Shown here: piece after piece, positions 8,371-16,979 of the stretch
Layout of the letters: each line of letters starts with the position of its first letter
Position numbering within the stretch: position 1 is the first letter of the stretch
NCBI RefSeq assembly: GCF_000430545.1
Contig: NZ_AUMF01000008.1
Span: 186,001-250,000, forward strand
DNA from: Tenacibaculum ovolyticum DSM 18103
GTDB taxonomy: Bacteria > Bacteroidota > Bacteroidia > Flavobacteriales > Flavobacteriaceae
Length of the DNA: 64,000 bases
Direction: 5' to 3'
Notes under the pieces: model-generated
Told to the model about the DNA's origin: nothing
Databases searched by the model: none
What the model saw: the letters and a program-made list of their open reading frames with translations, nothing else
Position numbers and translations under genes: made by a program

Positions 8371-11058
8371 TTAATCATTTATCACCCAAGAGAAATAGTA
8401 TAAAGATCCTATTAGTCCTGAACCTGGTGCAACAGTATACTCTTTACCTGTTAAGTTTGTTCCTCCGATTTTAAACCTAGATTTAATTGAAGGTATTCTA
8501 TAATTAAGCTGTGCGTCTAGTATAGTTCTATCTTCAACAGCACCACTTAAAAAACTAGATTGCCATAAAAACTCATTTTGCCATCTAACATTAACATTAA
8601 AACCAAAATTCTTAAACAAATTAGCATTACCCAACATGAATTTAACTTGATGTTCTGGAGTATTATAACCTGGTTGGAAATTTGGATCTGAGACTTGATC
8701 AAAAATCATTCTACTTAAAGTATAGTTCGCTCCAAAATTAAAATTTTTAAATACTTTTGTTGTTATTCCAACACCAACACCATAAGAATCAACATTAGCT
8801 TTAGTATTTGTATTTAAAGTAAACTGCGTTAAATCTTCATTATCAAAAGCACTATTACCATTAGGCGCTAAACCATCATAGTTAGGTACTAAAACATTCT
8901 TAAACGCAACAAAATCTTTATATTGATTGTAATAACCGTTAACATCTAATTCAACAATACTAGTAGCACCAATATTAACGATACTTCTATACCCTAACTC
9001 GTAAGAAGTTACTCTTTCTGGTTTTATTGGATCAACATTAGATTTAACTAAACTACCATTTTCTAAAATAAATGCTTTTTTAAAAGCATCTTGTCCTGTT
9101 AATATATTTGTACTCCCATCATTATTATTAACTAAACCAGAAAATCGGTCTAAATTATCAAGAGATGTTCCTAATATAAATCTATTAGGGCCCGATTGTA
9201 ATCCAAAATACTGTTCAGTTGTACTCGGATTCCTAAAACCAGTTTGATATGAAACTCTTATTATCTTATTTTTACTTCCACCTACATCATAGGTTAAAGC
9301 AATTCTTGGCGAATAATTTCCTTTGAAATTCTTAGCTTCATCATAACGCAATGATCCTGTAAACTTTAAACGTTCGTCTAATAATTCTTTTTGAACTTGC
9401 GCATATAAACCAAACAAGTCAGACTTAATAGGACCGTCTTTATCTGTAAACAAAGTCCCTTGAGAGTTAATGTTAAATTCACGGTAAGAAGCCCCTACTT
9501 GAATTTCAGCCCAACTAATTAAATTTTTGAAATTATAATTACCATCAACATGATAATAACCAGTTTGATCAGCGACACCAGCTCCTCCTTGATTTATAGG
9601 TATATCTTTAATACCTTCCAAAGCATTCTTAAACTGAGAAGTACCAGGTTTCAACCTATTTCTATCAGCGAAAGTTCTTGCTTGAGAATCACTTCCCCCC
9701 GTAACTCCAGGTACAAATCCTGAATACGCAGTAGCATATTCAGTAAACCATGTTCTAGACGGATTATATGTTTCATTTAAAGCAGCTCCAGCAAATCGCA
9801 AATCATGCGCCCTACCAGATTCGTTACCTGTATAATACCCTCTCAAAAAGAAATTATCTCCTAGAACCTCTAATTTATGTTGTTCTAAATAATACCCCTC
9901 TTGAGAAAACCTATTCGTACCTTGGTATAAATTATTACCAGTTGAAAAACGAGAGTTAAAAACTATTTCTAGTTTATCATTACCCATAGGTCTATAATGT
10001 AATGAACCATCAAATTTAACACTATGTCCATCATACTCATACAATTCTTTTTCAGAATAACCTGTTCTACTAACTCTACCTATTCCTGGTATTGTTATAA
10101 CAAATTCATCACCATAAAAATTAACACCATCATAATCTGAAGTATCGTTTCTATTTCCTTCTTTAATAACTCCACCTACACCTGATGTATTACGATCATC
10201 ATTAGCATGCCATTCTTCCGCTTTATAAGCAACCATGTTAACTTTTGCAGCAAAATAATCACTAAATCTGTAAGCCATTCTTATTCCTCCATCATAAAAT
10301 TGGTTGTTCCCAGCTTCCTTTTGCGATGTTACACCTGTTTTAAAATAAGCACTTATTCCATCATAATCAAAAGGATTTTTACTCGTCATTAATAAAATAC
10401 CGTTAAATGCATTTGCACCATACAAGGCTGAAGAGGCACCAGGTAATATCTCAACATTTTTAACATCTAAGTCCGATAGACCTAAAAGATTACCCGCAGA
10501 AAAATTTAATGCTGGTATTGAAGTTTCAACTCCGTCAACTAATTGAACAAACCTTGTGTTATCAAAAGTAGAAAAACCACGTGAATTTATAGATTTATAA
10601 CCATAACTAGCTTCTCTAGATTCAATTCCTTTTAAATTCGTTAATCCATCATAAAAAGACACTGAAGTGTTTTTTCTTATATCAGAAACACCTATTCTTT
10701 CAATGGTTACAGGCGATTCAATTATACGCTCTGGAGATCTTGATGCAGATATTACAACTTCATCTAAGGTTGTATTTTCTTTAAGAATAATATTTAGCTC
10801 TTGATCTTCATTAAGAACATCTATCTCTTCTGATTGATAACCTAAAGCTGTGACTTTAATTTTAAAAGGAAATTTAGCAACTCCTTTTAACGTAAAACTA
10901 CCATCAAACTCAGAACTAACCGTTTGATTTCCAAAAGCAATTAGAGCACTTGGAAAAGGCTCTAGGTACTCATCATAAATTTTCCCTGACATAGATACCT
11001 GTGCTGATATTGACGCACCGCATATAATCAAAAAAACTGTAAGTAATTTTTTAAACAT
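8371..11058 (-). CDS. TonB-dependent receptor, tandem copy B
   Basis: The 895-residue outer-membrane receptor is built like copy A: signal peptide (MFKKLLTVFLIICGASISA, then Q), CarboxypepD_reg-like domain (about 20-93), plug (about 100-230, with ASRSPERIIESPVTIER, SINSRGFSTF and SALYGANAFNGILLMTS) and barrel ending LYYFSWVIND. Plug and terminal strands are nearly shared with copy A, while outer-loop regions differ in length and sequence, suggesting related machinery with different ligands. It lies 49 bp after TonB-C copy B, and the terminator at 8315-8355 closes this operon. Confidence 0.92.
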   Translation of the reverse strand: MFKKLLTVFLIICGASISAQVSMSGKIYDEYLEPFPSALIAFGNQTVSSEFDGSFTLKGVAKFPFKIKVTALGYQSEEIDVLNEDQELNIILKENTTLDEVVISASRSPERIIESPVTIERIGVSDIRKNTSVSFYDGLTNLKGIESREASYGYKSINSRGFSTFDNTRFVQLVDGVETSIPALNFSAGNLLGLSDLDVKNVEILPGASSALYGANAFNGILLMTSKNPFDYDGISAYFKTGVTSQKEAGNNQFYDGGIRMAYRFSDYFAAKVNMVAYKAEEWHANDDRNTSGVGGVIKEGNRNDTSDYDGVNFYGDEFVITIPGIGRVSRTGYSEKELYEYDGHSVKFDGSLHYRPMGNDKLEIVFNSRFSTGNNLYQGTNRFSQEGYYLEQHKLEVLGDNFFLRGYYTGNESGRAHDLRFAGAALNETYNPSRTWFTEYATAYSGFVPGVTGGSDSQARTFADRNRLKPGTSQFKNALEGIKDIPINQGGAGVADQTGYYHVDGNYNFKNLISWAEIQVGASYREFNINSQGTLFTDKDGPIKSDLFGLYAQVQKELLDERLKFTGSLRYDEAKNFKGNYSPRIALTYDVGGSKNKIIRVSYQTGFRNPSTTEQYFGLQSGPNRFILGTSLDNLDRFSGLVNNNDGSTNILTGQDAFKKAFILENGSLVKSNVDPIKPERVTSYELGYRSIVNIGATSIVELDVNGYYNQYKDFVAFKNVLVPNYDGLAPNGNSAFDNEDLTQFTLNTNTKANVDSYGVGVGITTKVFKNFNFGANYTLSRMIFDQVSDPNFQPGYNTPEHQVKFMLGNANLFKNFGFNVNVRWQNEFLWQSSFLSGAVEDRTILDAQLNYRIPSIKSRFKIGGTNLTGKEYTVAPGSGLIGSLYYFSWVIND

Positions 11059-11107
11059 ATATAATAGGATTTAATTAATAATAATTGAGTGTGGATTTAA
11101 TAATAAA

Positions 11108-11830
11108 TTATTCTTCTAAGGCAAAAACTATGGGAAAGCCGTATTTGACAGCAATTCTTCCTCCATCTTTTTTCGCTGGAATAAATTTTGGTAATTTTAA
11201 AACAACTCTAACAGCCTCTTTATTAAGTATACTAGCATTCTTAGGACCTAATGTTTTTATATTTCGAATATCACCATTTTTATCGATAATAAAACGAACC
11301 CAAACCTCTCCTTGAATAGATTCTTTTACCGCTTTACTTGGGTATCTAAAGTGTTTTGATATATGATTGATCATCTCTTCATTGAAACAATCCATACTTT
11401 CAGATTTTTTCACTTTCTTACATCCCTTAAACATTGGTAGTTTATCTACAGTAGTAAATCGTGAAGCTTTTTTAATTTCTTCTGCAGATAGTTTTTCTTT
11501 AAGGTTTTCAATATTGTCTTTTAAAGACAAAGTTTTGGTTATCTCAGCCTTTCCGGTAGTACTTTTCACACTAGCAAGACCAACTCCTGTTGCTCCTGAG
11601 ACACTTTGTTTTTTAAGAGCCTCTCTTTTTTTAAGATATCTTCTACTAGCAGATACTTTAACAGATATTTGCCTCGTTTTTTTATCTCTCTTATTTTTAG
11701 ATTCTTTAATAGAACATTTAGTTATACTATTTAAATCTAATTCGCTTTCATCTGGAGATTCACAAACCTCTTGTGACATCATGTTAACTGAAATAAAAAA
11801 AACGAACATTAATGTTATTTTTTTTCTCAT
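11108..11830 (-). CDS. Secreted TonB C-terminal domain protein, copy B
   Basis: I start this gene at ATG 11830 (MRKKITLMFVFFISVNMMSQ, a typical signal peptide; 240 residues). The open frame runs back to 11902, but that start lies upstream of the -7 box at 11878-11885 and would bury the signal peptide. The mature protein repeats the copy A plan: EVCESPDESELDLNSITKC, a basic linker, FKGCKKV...MDCFNEEMINHISKHF, then TonB_C (YPSKAVKESIQGEVWVRFII to KYGFPIVFALEE). It begins the operon with receptor B. No proline-rich spanning segment is present. Confidence 0.85.
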   Translation of the reverse strand: MRKKITLMFVFFISVNMMSQEVCESPDESELDLNSITKCSIKESKNKRDKKTRQISVKVSASRRYLKKREALKKQSVSGATGVGLASVKSTTGKAEITKTLSLKDNIENLKEKLSAEEIKKASRFTTVDKLPMFKGCKKVKKSESMDCFNEEMINHISKHFRYPSKAVKESIQGEVWVRFIIDKNGDIRNIKTLGPKNASILNKEAVRVVLKLPKFIPAKKDGGRIAVKYGFPIVFALEE

Positions 11831-11877
11831 ACTACTGGGGGTATTATATTTTTGAATCAAATATTTAATATAGCTTG

Positions 11878-11885
11878 CAAAGATA
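11878..11885 (-). promoter_or_regulatory. Promoter -7 box (TATCTTTG) for TonB-C/receptor cassette B
   Basis: The minus strand reads TATCTTTG, an exact TAnnTTTG match, about 48 bp before ATG 11830. It helps decide that start. Confidence 0.55.
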
Positions 11886-11965
11886 GTGAAATCAATACAC
11901 ATGCATAAAAAATATTAATACAGCTAAAACAGATAAATACTATTATAGCTTAACATAACACACTT

Positions 11966-12640
11966 TTAGTTTTCATCTAAACTAAAACTCATTGAAAAAC
12001 TATAAAAAACATTTAACTCCTTACCATCTTGTTTACCTGGTTTGAATACAGGCAATAAAGAAACTATTCTTTTTGCTTCAGCATTTAAAATTTTCTGATA
12101 TTTATCTCCTGATGCTTTTATATTTTTAATTTCACCTTTTTTATCAATAATAAAACTTACTGTTATATCTCCTTCAATTCCTTGTTCAATTGCCTTCTCA
12201 GGATACTCGAACGTAGAATTTATATGTTTCTGAATTTCAGCATTAAAACATTTTAATTTATCCATAGAACTATCAGCACAAGAAGCAAATAAGGGTATTT
12301 CTTCTACCAAATCAAAAGAAACTTCTTTTTCTTTTGATTCTAGTGCATCTAACACTAAATCTATTTTAAAATCATTAACAACCTTAGTATCAGAAATAGT
12401 TTTTTCTTTTAGACTACTTGCTAATTCAGCAGCTTCTTCTAGATAAACTCTCTTTTTAAAATACCTTTTACTAGATACAATTACGTCGTCAATCTTTTGT
12501 TTTTTTTGTTTTTTCTCTACAGCACACTTATTAAGTGTATTCACATCAATTAGCGCTTTGTCTTCCAACAAACAAACCTTTTGTGAAAAAATTTGAAATA
12601 CAGAAAAACACATCAACAATATTATCGTTATATTTTTCAT
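11966..12640 (-). CDS. Secreted TonB C-terminal domain protein, third copy without its own receptor
   Basis: The 224-residue protein has a signal peptide (MKNITIILLMCFSVFQIFSQ) followed by KVCLLEDKALIDVNTLNKC, the same two-cysteine head seen in copies A and B. It has a shorter linker, a second cysteine pair (FASCADSSMDKLKCFNAEI) and TonB_C (YPEKAIEQGIEGDITVSFII to VFYSFSMSFSLDEN). It is more divergent than the other two. It lies 135 bp upstream of TonB-C copy B, which has its own -7 box, so it is probably a separate unit or a read-through leader gene. No perfect -7 box is visible upstream; CAAAGTCC at 12686-12693 is a two-mismatch candidate on the minus strand. Confidence 0.82.
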   Translation of the reverse strand: MKNITIILLMCFSVFQIFSQKVCLLEDKALIDVNTLNKCAVEKKQKKQKIDDVIVSSKRYFKKRVYLEEAAELASSLKEKTISDTKVVNDFKIDLVLDALESKEKEVSFDLVEEIPLFASCADSSMDKLKCFNAEIQKHINSTFEYPEKAIEQGIEGDITVSFIIDKKGEIKNIKASGDKYQKILNAEAKRIVSLLPVFKPGKQDGKELNVFYSFSMSFSLDEN

Positions 12641-12965
12641 CTTTATTTAATTTTAAGTAAACAAATAACTTGCTTTAACAAATTGCCAAAGTCCGTTAAA
12701 TATTATTTACAAAAGGTTATTTAATAAAAATGATGTATATGTCGTTACTTTTTTTCTTTGCGAAATTTCAGCAGCAAAAAGTGTTACTAATTTCGAACGT
12801 AGGGGATTGTAGTTTTTCATTTTCGAGGGGGCTTTGGGGGGATAATATATTTAAAATAAACTTATTAACTATTTTTATAAAATGAGTCTAAATATAATAA
12901 AAAAACACAAAAGTAAAAAATATTTCTACATATTTTCACTTTTAAAAATTCACTTTTATACTTAT
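12641..12965. other. AT-rich intergenic region with G-runs
   Basis: No ORF with recognisable coding character is present. The visible oddity is a pair of G-runs (GAGGGGGCTTTGGGGGGATA, about 12824-12843) in otherwise AT-rich DNA. It separates the TonB-C cluster from hflX. Confidence 0.5.
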
Positions 12966-14168
12966 TTACTCGTATTCTTGGTATAAAAAATTATTATAAG
13001 GAAAACGTTGAATATGTATTTCCCTAACCAATTCATATACTTTTTCTTTAAAGCTTTCTAAATTATCTTTATTCAACGCAGAAATAAATAGACTTTCTTT
13101 TTCTAAATCATTCATCCATGTTTTTTTCCAGTCATCTAAAGTATAATGAGCTTTTGTTTTTTCTGTTACTAAATCATCATCCTCAATTGTTTCATGCGTA
13201 TATGCGTCAATTTTATTAAATACCATTACTGTTGGTTTATTTGCGCTGCCAATTTCATCCAAAATTTTATTTACAGATTCAATATGGTCTTCAAAATTTG
13301 GATGACAAATGTCTACGATATGCAATAATAGGTCAGCTTCACGAACTTCATCTAAAGTAGATTTAAATGATTCTACTAATTGCGTTGGTAACTTTCTAAT
13401 AAAACCAACAGTATCTGTCATTAAAAACGGAAGATTCTTTATAACAACCTTTCTTACCGTTGTATCAAGCGTTGCAAACAATTTGTTTTCAGCAAATACA
13501 TCACTTTTACTTATTAAATTCATTAGAGTTGATTTACCAACATTAGTATACCCTACTAATGCTACACGAACCATTTTGCCTCTGTTTTTTCTTTGTACCG
13601 CCATTTGCTTATCTATAGTGGTAAGTTTTTTCTTTAACAAAGTAATTTTTTCTCGAATAATACGACGGTCAGTTTCTATTTCTGTTTCACCAGGTCCACG
13701 CATACCGATACCTCCCTTTTGCTTATCAAGGTGAGTCCATAATCTTGTTAACCTAGGTAGTAAATATTGACATTGGGCTAACTCTACTTGCGCTTTAGCT
13801 GAGCTTGTTTGGGCTCTACCTGCAAAAATATCAAGAATTAAATTCGTTCTATCTAGCACTTTACAATCTAAAACATTTTCAATATTTCTTAATTGCGCAG
13901 GTGACAGTTCATCGTCGAAAATTGCAGTACCTATATTGTGCGACTCAATATACATTCTGACATCCTCTAATTTACCTGTTCCTAAAAAAGTTTTAGGATT
14001 TGGCCTTTCCATCTTTTGCACAAAGCGTTTTACAGCAACACCTCCAGCAGTTAAAGTTAAAAACTCTAACTCATCTAGATACTCCTTAGATTGCTTTTCA
14101 TTTTGATGTTGAGTTATAATACCAATTAAAACTGCTTTTTCTGATACTGGTTCACGTGTTTCTATCAT
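12966..14168 (-). CDS. hflX: GTPase HflX
   Basis: A ribosome-associated GTPase that splits stalled or hibernating ribosomes. The N-terminal HflX domain includes PNPKTFLGTGKLEDV, DELSPAQLRNIE and the linker GGIGMRGPGETEIETDRR. The G domain shows GYTNVGKSTL (P-loop, about 206-215), DTVGFIRKLP (G3) and NKID (G4). A C-terminal acidic insertion follows G4. The frame is open to 14177 (MHTMIET), but I prefer ATG 14168 (MIETREPVSEK), because a -7 box at 14175-14182 overlaps the longer start. With that box the transcript would begin almost at the start codon, suggesting a leaderless message. Confidence 0.95.
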   Translation of the reverse strand: MIETREPVSEKAVLIGIITQHQNEKQSKEYLDELEFLTLTAGGVAVKRFVQKMERPNPKTFLGTGKLEDVRMYIESHNIGTAIFDDELSPAQLRNIENVLDCKVLDRTNLILDIFAGRAQTSSAKAQVELAQCQYLLPRLTRLWTHLDKQKGGIGMRGPGETEIETDRRIIREKITLLKKKLTTIDKQMAVQRKNRGKMVRVALVGYTNVGKSTLMNLISKSDVFAENKLFATLDTTVRKVVIKNLPFLMTDTVGFIRKLPTQLVESFKSTLDEVREADLLLHIVDICHPNFEDHIESVNKILDEIGSANKPTVMVFNKIDAYTHETIEDDDLVTEKTKAHYTLDDWKKTWMNDLEKESLFISALNKDNLESFKEKVYELVREIHIQRFPYNNFLYQEYE

Positions 14169-14174
14169 AGTGTG

Positions 14175-14182
14175 CAAAAGTA
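14175..14182 (-). promoter_or_regulatory. Promoter -7 box (TACTTTTG) of hflX
   Basis: The minus strand reads TACTTTTG and ends 6 nt before ATG 14168. The expected start point is at or next to the initiation codon. Confidence 0.5.
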
Positions 14183-14233
14183 CAAATTTATCAATTGAAC
14201 CAATCTTTTTTAATTTGTTCTTTACATTGTAAA

Positions 14234-14800
14234 TTACTCTACTATTTCAGCCACTTTATCTTTAAGTATTGGTAATACACTTTGTGAGAACCAAGGATTT
14301 TTAGTTAACCAAAAACGATTTCTTGGTGATGGATGTGGCAAAACCATGTATTTAGGTAAATATTCTTCAAAAGAGCTTACCGCATCAGTTAGAGTTCTTT
14401 TTGCAGTCTTTTTTAAATAATATTTTTGAGCATACATTCCTATTAAAATAACCAACTCTACATTTAACATTTTTTCTAGCAATAAATGATGCCATTGGGG
14501 AGCACATTCTTTTCTCGGTGCTAAATCTCCGGATTTTCCCTTTCCTGGATAGCAAAACCCCATAGGTATAATTCCAAAATTTTTAGTATTATAAAATTGT
14601 TCGTCAGTCACACCTAACCAAGATCTTAATTGCTTTCCACTTGCATCATCCCAAGGAATACCTGATTTATGAACTTTAAGCCCTGGGGCCTGCCCTATAA
14701 TTATAATTTTTGATTTTTTTTGGCTAAATACAACTGGTCTTGGCTCTATAAAATCTTCACAAATTCTACATTGCTGTATTCTTAATAACAGATCTTTCAT
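14234..14800 (-). CDS. Uracil-DNA glycosylase family protein
   Basis: The 188-residue protein begins with CRICEDF (about 11-17) and has IIIIGQAPGLKVHKSGIPWDD, the UDG motif 1 GQAPG with its following loop. VLPHPSPRNRFW near the C-terminus is the HPSxRN motif 2. GMYAQKYYL lies between, as in the family 4-like UDG superfamily. It would remove uracil or related lesions from DNA. Only two N-terminal cysteines are obvious, so a complete family 4 Fe-S cluster is uncertain. It follows hflX in orientation but has its own terminator downstream at 14826-14860. Confidence 0.82.
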   Translation of the reverse strand: MKDLLLRIQQCRICEDFIEPRPVVFSQKKSKIIIIGQAPGLKVHKSGIPWDDASGKQLRSWLGVTDEQFYNTKNFGIIPMGFCYPGKGKSGDLAPRKECAPQWHHLLLEKMLNVELVILIGMYAQKYYLKKTAKRTLTDAVSSFEEYLPKYMVLPHPSPRNRFWLTKNPWFSQSVLPILKDKVAEIVE

Positions 14801-14825
14801 TTCATAAAGTTAAGATTATAACATA

Positions 14826-14860
14826 AAAAAACACTCATTTTTTTAAAACGAGTGTTTTCT
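14826..14860 (-). terminator. Terminator after the uracil-DNA glycosylase-like gene
   Basis: The arms AAAACACTC (14828-14836) and GAGTGTTTT (14850-14858) flank a T-rich loop, with an A-run on the plus side that becomes a T-run on the minus strand. Confidence 0.65.
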
Positions 14861-14934
14861 ATAAAAATATATGGTTATTAAACAGTCAAAGACCCTAAGT
14901 CTTCTTTACTTATATTTAAGTTGCACAAAAAAAA

Positions 14935-15294
14935 TTAAATTTTTATAAAATCCTCAAAGGCAACATAATATGGCTGATCCTTAAAAACAGGTAATTCTAT
15001 ACTTTCTGAATTTGCAATACCGATCCCTGCAAACCAAATTTTTGCATTCTGTTTTTTTGCATGCTCTTTAAATGTTTCCATCCATAGCACATCGTATTCT
15101 TCTGGTGTTTGAATATTGTTTGTTGTTTTTACTAAAACAAAAATAGTAGGTTCGCCTTTTTTAAATAAAACAAACTGCGGATGTTTTTTAAGTTCGCTGT
15201 TTATTGCAACAAACTCATACCCCATCTTCTGCAATTTTTTACCCACAATATTCATCCCTAAATTATGAAGTTCTTGTCTGGTAAGTGCTTTCAT
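14935..15294 (-). CDS. Conserved small protein of unknown function, coupled to a DEAD-box helicase
   Basis: The 119-residue protein starts MKALTRQELHNLGMNIVGKK and has no signal peptide or membrane helix. It alternates short strands and helices (KKGEPTIFVLVKT, NAKIWFAGIGIA, PYYVAFEDFI), perhaps an alpha/beta fold. Its ATG overlaps the stop of the upstream helicase (TAATG), indicating translational coupling and a linked job, perhaps in RNA metabolism. I recall homologs in Flavobacteria labelled 'Na+-translocating NADH-quinone reductase subunit F'. That label is not supported here: there is no 2Fe-2S cysteine set and no FAD or NADH motif, and real nqrF is at 19250-20563. Confidence 0.8.
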   Translation of the reverse strand: MKALTRQELHNLGMNIVGKKLQKMGYEFVAINSELKKHPQFVLFKKGEPTIFVLVKTTNNIQTPEEYDVLWMETFKEHAKKQNAKIWFAGIGIANSESIELPVFKDQPYYVAFEDFIKI

Positions 15295-16649
15295 TATTTT
15301 TTCTTGTTACGCATGTTATAATTCTTATCTCCTCGAGTTTTTGGTTTTTTATATTTTTTCGCAATTTCTCTACGATAAGATCCTCCTTGATTAGTTTTAC
15401 TATTTTTTTCACTTTTTTCATGAAAAGCAGGACCAGGAACGTACTCTAATGAAGTTCTATTTTTATTTTTTTCCGCCTCTTCTTTCGGTCGCTCTTCTTC
15501 TGTTAACTGCTTAGAAATTTCAACATGCTCAGGAATTTCTAACTTAGGAACTTCATAGTTCATTAATTCTTCAATTCTAAGCTTTGCTTCTTGTTCTTTT
15601 ACTGTTGAAAAAAGAATTGAAGTACCTTCATGCTCAGCACGACCTGTACGTCCAATCCTGTGCATATAGTTCTCAGGGTAGTAAGGAGTATTAAAATTAA
15701 TTACATGAGTAACTTCTGCTAAATCTAGTCCACGGGCAATAACATCTGTTGCTATTAGAATTCGTTTTTCTCCTTTATTAAATTGTTCAATAGAACGTAA
15801 ACGGTAATTCTGTGTCTTATTCGAATGAATTACACATGATTGCGATGGAAATTCTTCTTTTACGCATTCAAATAATCTATCAGCATTCCTCTTATTTGGT
15901 GTAAAGATTAACACTTTACTATATTCACTTTTATTATAAAGCAATTCATGTAATAAATTTACTTTAGTATAAAAGTTAGGTACATCATAACTAATTTGGT
16001 TAATATTATCTAACGGTGTACCACTTACTGCTATAAAAATCTTTTTTGGCGCTGTAAAAAAATCATCAATTAATGCTTCTACATCTTGCGTCATAGTAGC
16101 AGAAAACATAATATTTTGACGACGTACAGGTAATAGATCAAAAATATTTAATAATTGAAATCTAAAACCTAGGTCTAACATTACATCTACTTCATCAATC
16201 ACCAACTTTTGAATTGATTTCAACTTTAACGTGTTACTCAATGCTAAATCATATAAACGTCCTGGAGTAGCTACAATAACATCTGCGCCTAGTGCAACAG
16301 CTTGTTTGTGTCTATTTAAAGGAATTCCTCCAAATACTCCTATAGTACGCAAAGTCATAAACTGTGATAGCTTTTCTATTTCATTAACAACTTGCACTAC
16401 TAATTCACGTGTTGGTACTACAACAAGTATTCTAGGATGCTGTTGTTTTGAAAATTTCAAATCGCGAAGTATTGGTAACATATAGGCAAAGGTTTTACCT
16501 GTACCTGTCTGAGCAATTCCAACCACATCACTACCAGATCTAACAATAGGAAAAGCTTTTTCTTGAATTGGTGTTGGGTTTACAAAACCTAATTCTTCTA
16601 TTGAGTTTTGTAATGGATTTGATAAATCTAAATCTTGAAAAGTAATCAT
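15294..16649 (-). CDS. DEAD-box RNA helicase
   Basis: The 451-residue protein has the ordered DEAD-box motifs: Q motif (NPTPIQEKAFP), motif I AQTGTGKT, Ia PTRELV, Ib TPGR, motif II as DEVD in place of DEAD, motif III SAT, and C-terminal TDVIARGLD and HRIGRTGR. The C-terminal tail (about 380-451) is basic and ends in a Lys/Arg-rich stretch typical of RNA-binding extensions. It unwinds RNA duplexes in ribosome assembly or RNA turnover. It is coupled by a 1-nt overlap to the small unknown gene downstream. Confidence 0.93.
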   Translation of the reverse strand: MITFQDLDLSNPLQNSIEELGFVNPTPIQEKAFPIVRSGSDVVGIAQTGTGKTFAYMLPILRDLKFSKQQHPRILVVVPTRELVVQVVNEIEKLSQFMTLRTIGVFGGIPLNRHKQAVALGADVIVATPGRLYDLALSNTLKLKSIQKLVIDEVDVMLDLGFRFQLLNIFDLLPVRRQNIMFSATMTQDVEALIDDFFTAPKKIFIAVSGTPLDNINQISYDVPNFYTKVNLLHELLYNKSEYSKVLIFTPNKRNADRLFECVKEEFPSQSCVIHSNKTQNYRLRSIEQFNKGEKRILIATDVIARGLDLAEVTHVINFNTPYYPENYMHRIGRTGRAEHEGTSILFSTVKEQEAKLRIEELMNYEVPKLEIPEHVEISKQLTEEERPKEEAEKNKNRTSLEYVPGPAFHEKSEKNSKTNQGGSYRREIAKKYKKPKTRGDKNYNMRNKKK

Positions 16650-16979
16650 TTACAGTAATTTGCCGCAAAGGTACGGTTTCTATACTCAAATACCACAAGT
16701 ATATTCTTTTGACAAAGTTCATTTTTTTAAAATGCTTTTATTTTTAATACTTTTAGCATATTATATGCTGATACTCTATTTTTAATTTACTTCATTACTT
16801 TTTTAATATTCTCAATTTATGATATTTACAGAACAGCTATTATTACTCATTTAGCCTCAATTATTGCTCTATAAATGACTGTTACAAACATAACACAGAG
16901 TAAAACCATTAAATTAAAGAGTTATAATATTATGGGGTTCTATAAATTTAAATTAGAATCTTTTATTACCAAAACCAAA
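16650..16979. other. Intergenic region containing the helicase promoter
   Basis: It contains the minus-strand -7 box at 16666-16673 and a small AGCATA/TATGCT hairpin at 16755-16769. It is otherwise AT-rich with no gene I can support. No clear terminator follows the LytTR regulator gene. Confidence 0.5.
16666..16673 (-). promoter_or_regulatory. Promoter -7 box (TACCTTTG) of the DEAD-box helicase operon
   Basis: On the minus strand this is TACCTTTG, ending 16 bp before the start codon at 16649. Confidence 0.5.

Noticed and set aside
8276..11840. C-rich leader runs before TonB-C copies A and B as a shared regulatory RNA
   Set aside because: Each is a run of five or six C residues near the start with no further similarity or pairing, and the third TonB-C gene lacks it.
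11831..11902. Longer start of TonB-C copy B at 11902
   Set aside because: It would put 24 residues before a textbook signal peptide and lies upstream of the -7 box at 11878-11885.
12820..12845. Two G-runs in the spacer before hflX as a G-quadruplex
   Set aside because: Only two adequate G-runs are present, fewer than a four-tract quadruplex needs on one strand.
13309..13734. Long plus-strand open frame inside hflX, and similar frames opposite nqr and TonB receptor genes
   Set aside because: These are antisense shadows of well-supported genes with no recognisable protein features.
14935..15294. Annotation of the small coupled gene as NqrF
   Set aside because: It lacks the iron-sulfur cysteines and the FAD and NAD motifs, and the true nqrF is present at 19250-20563.
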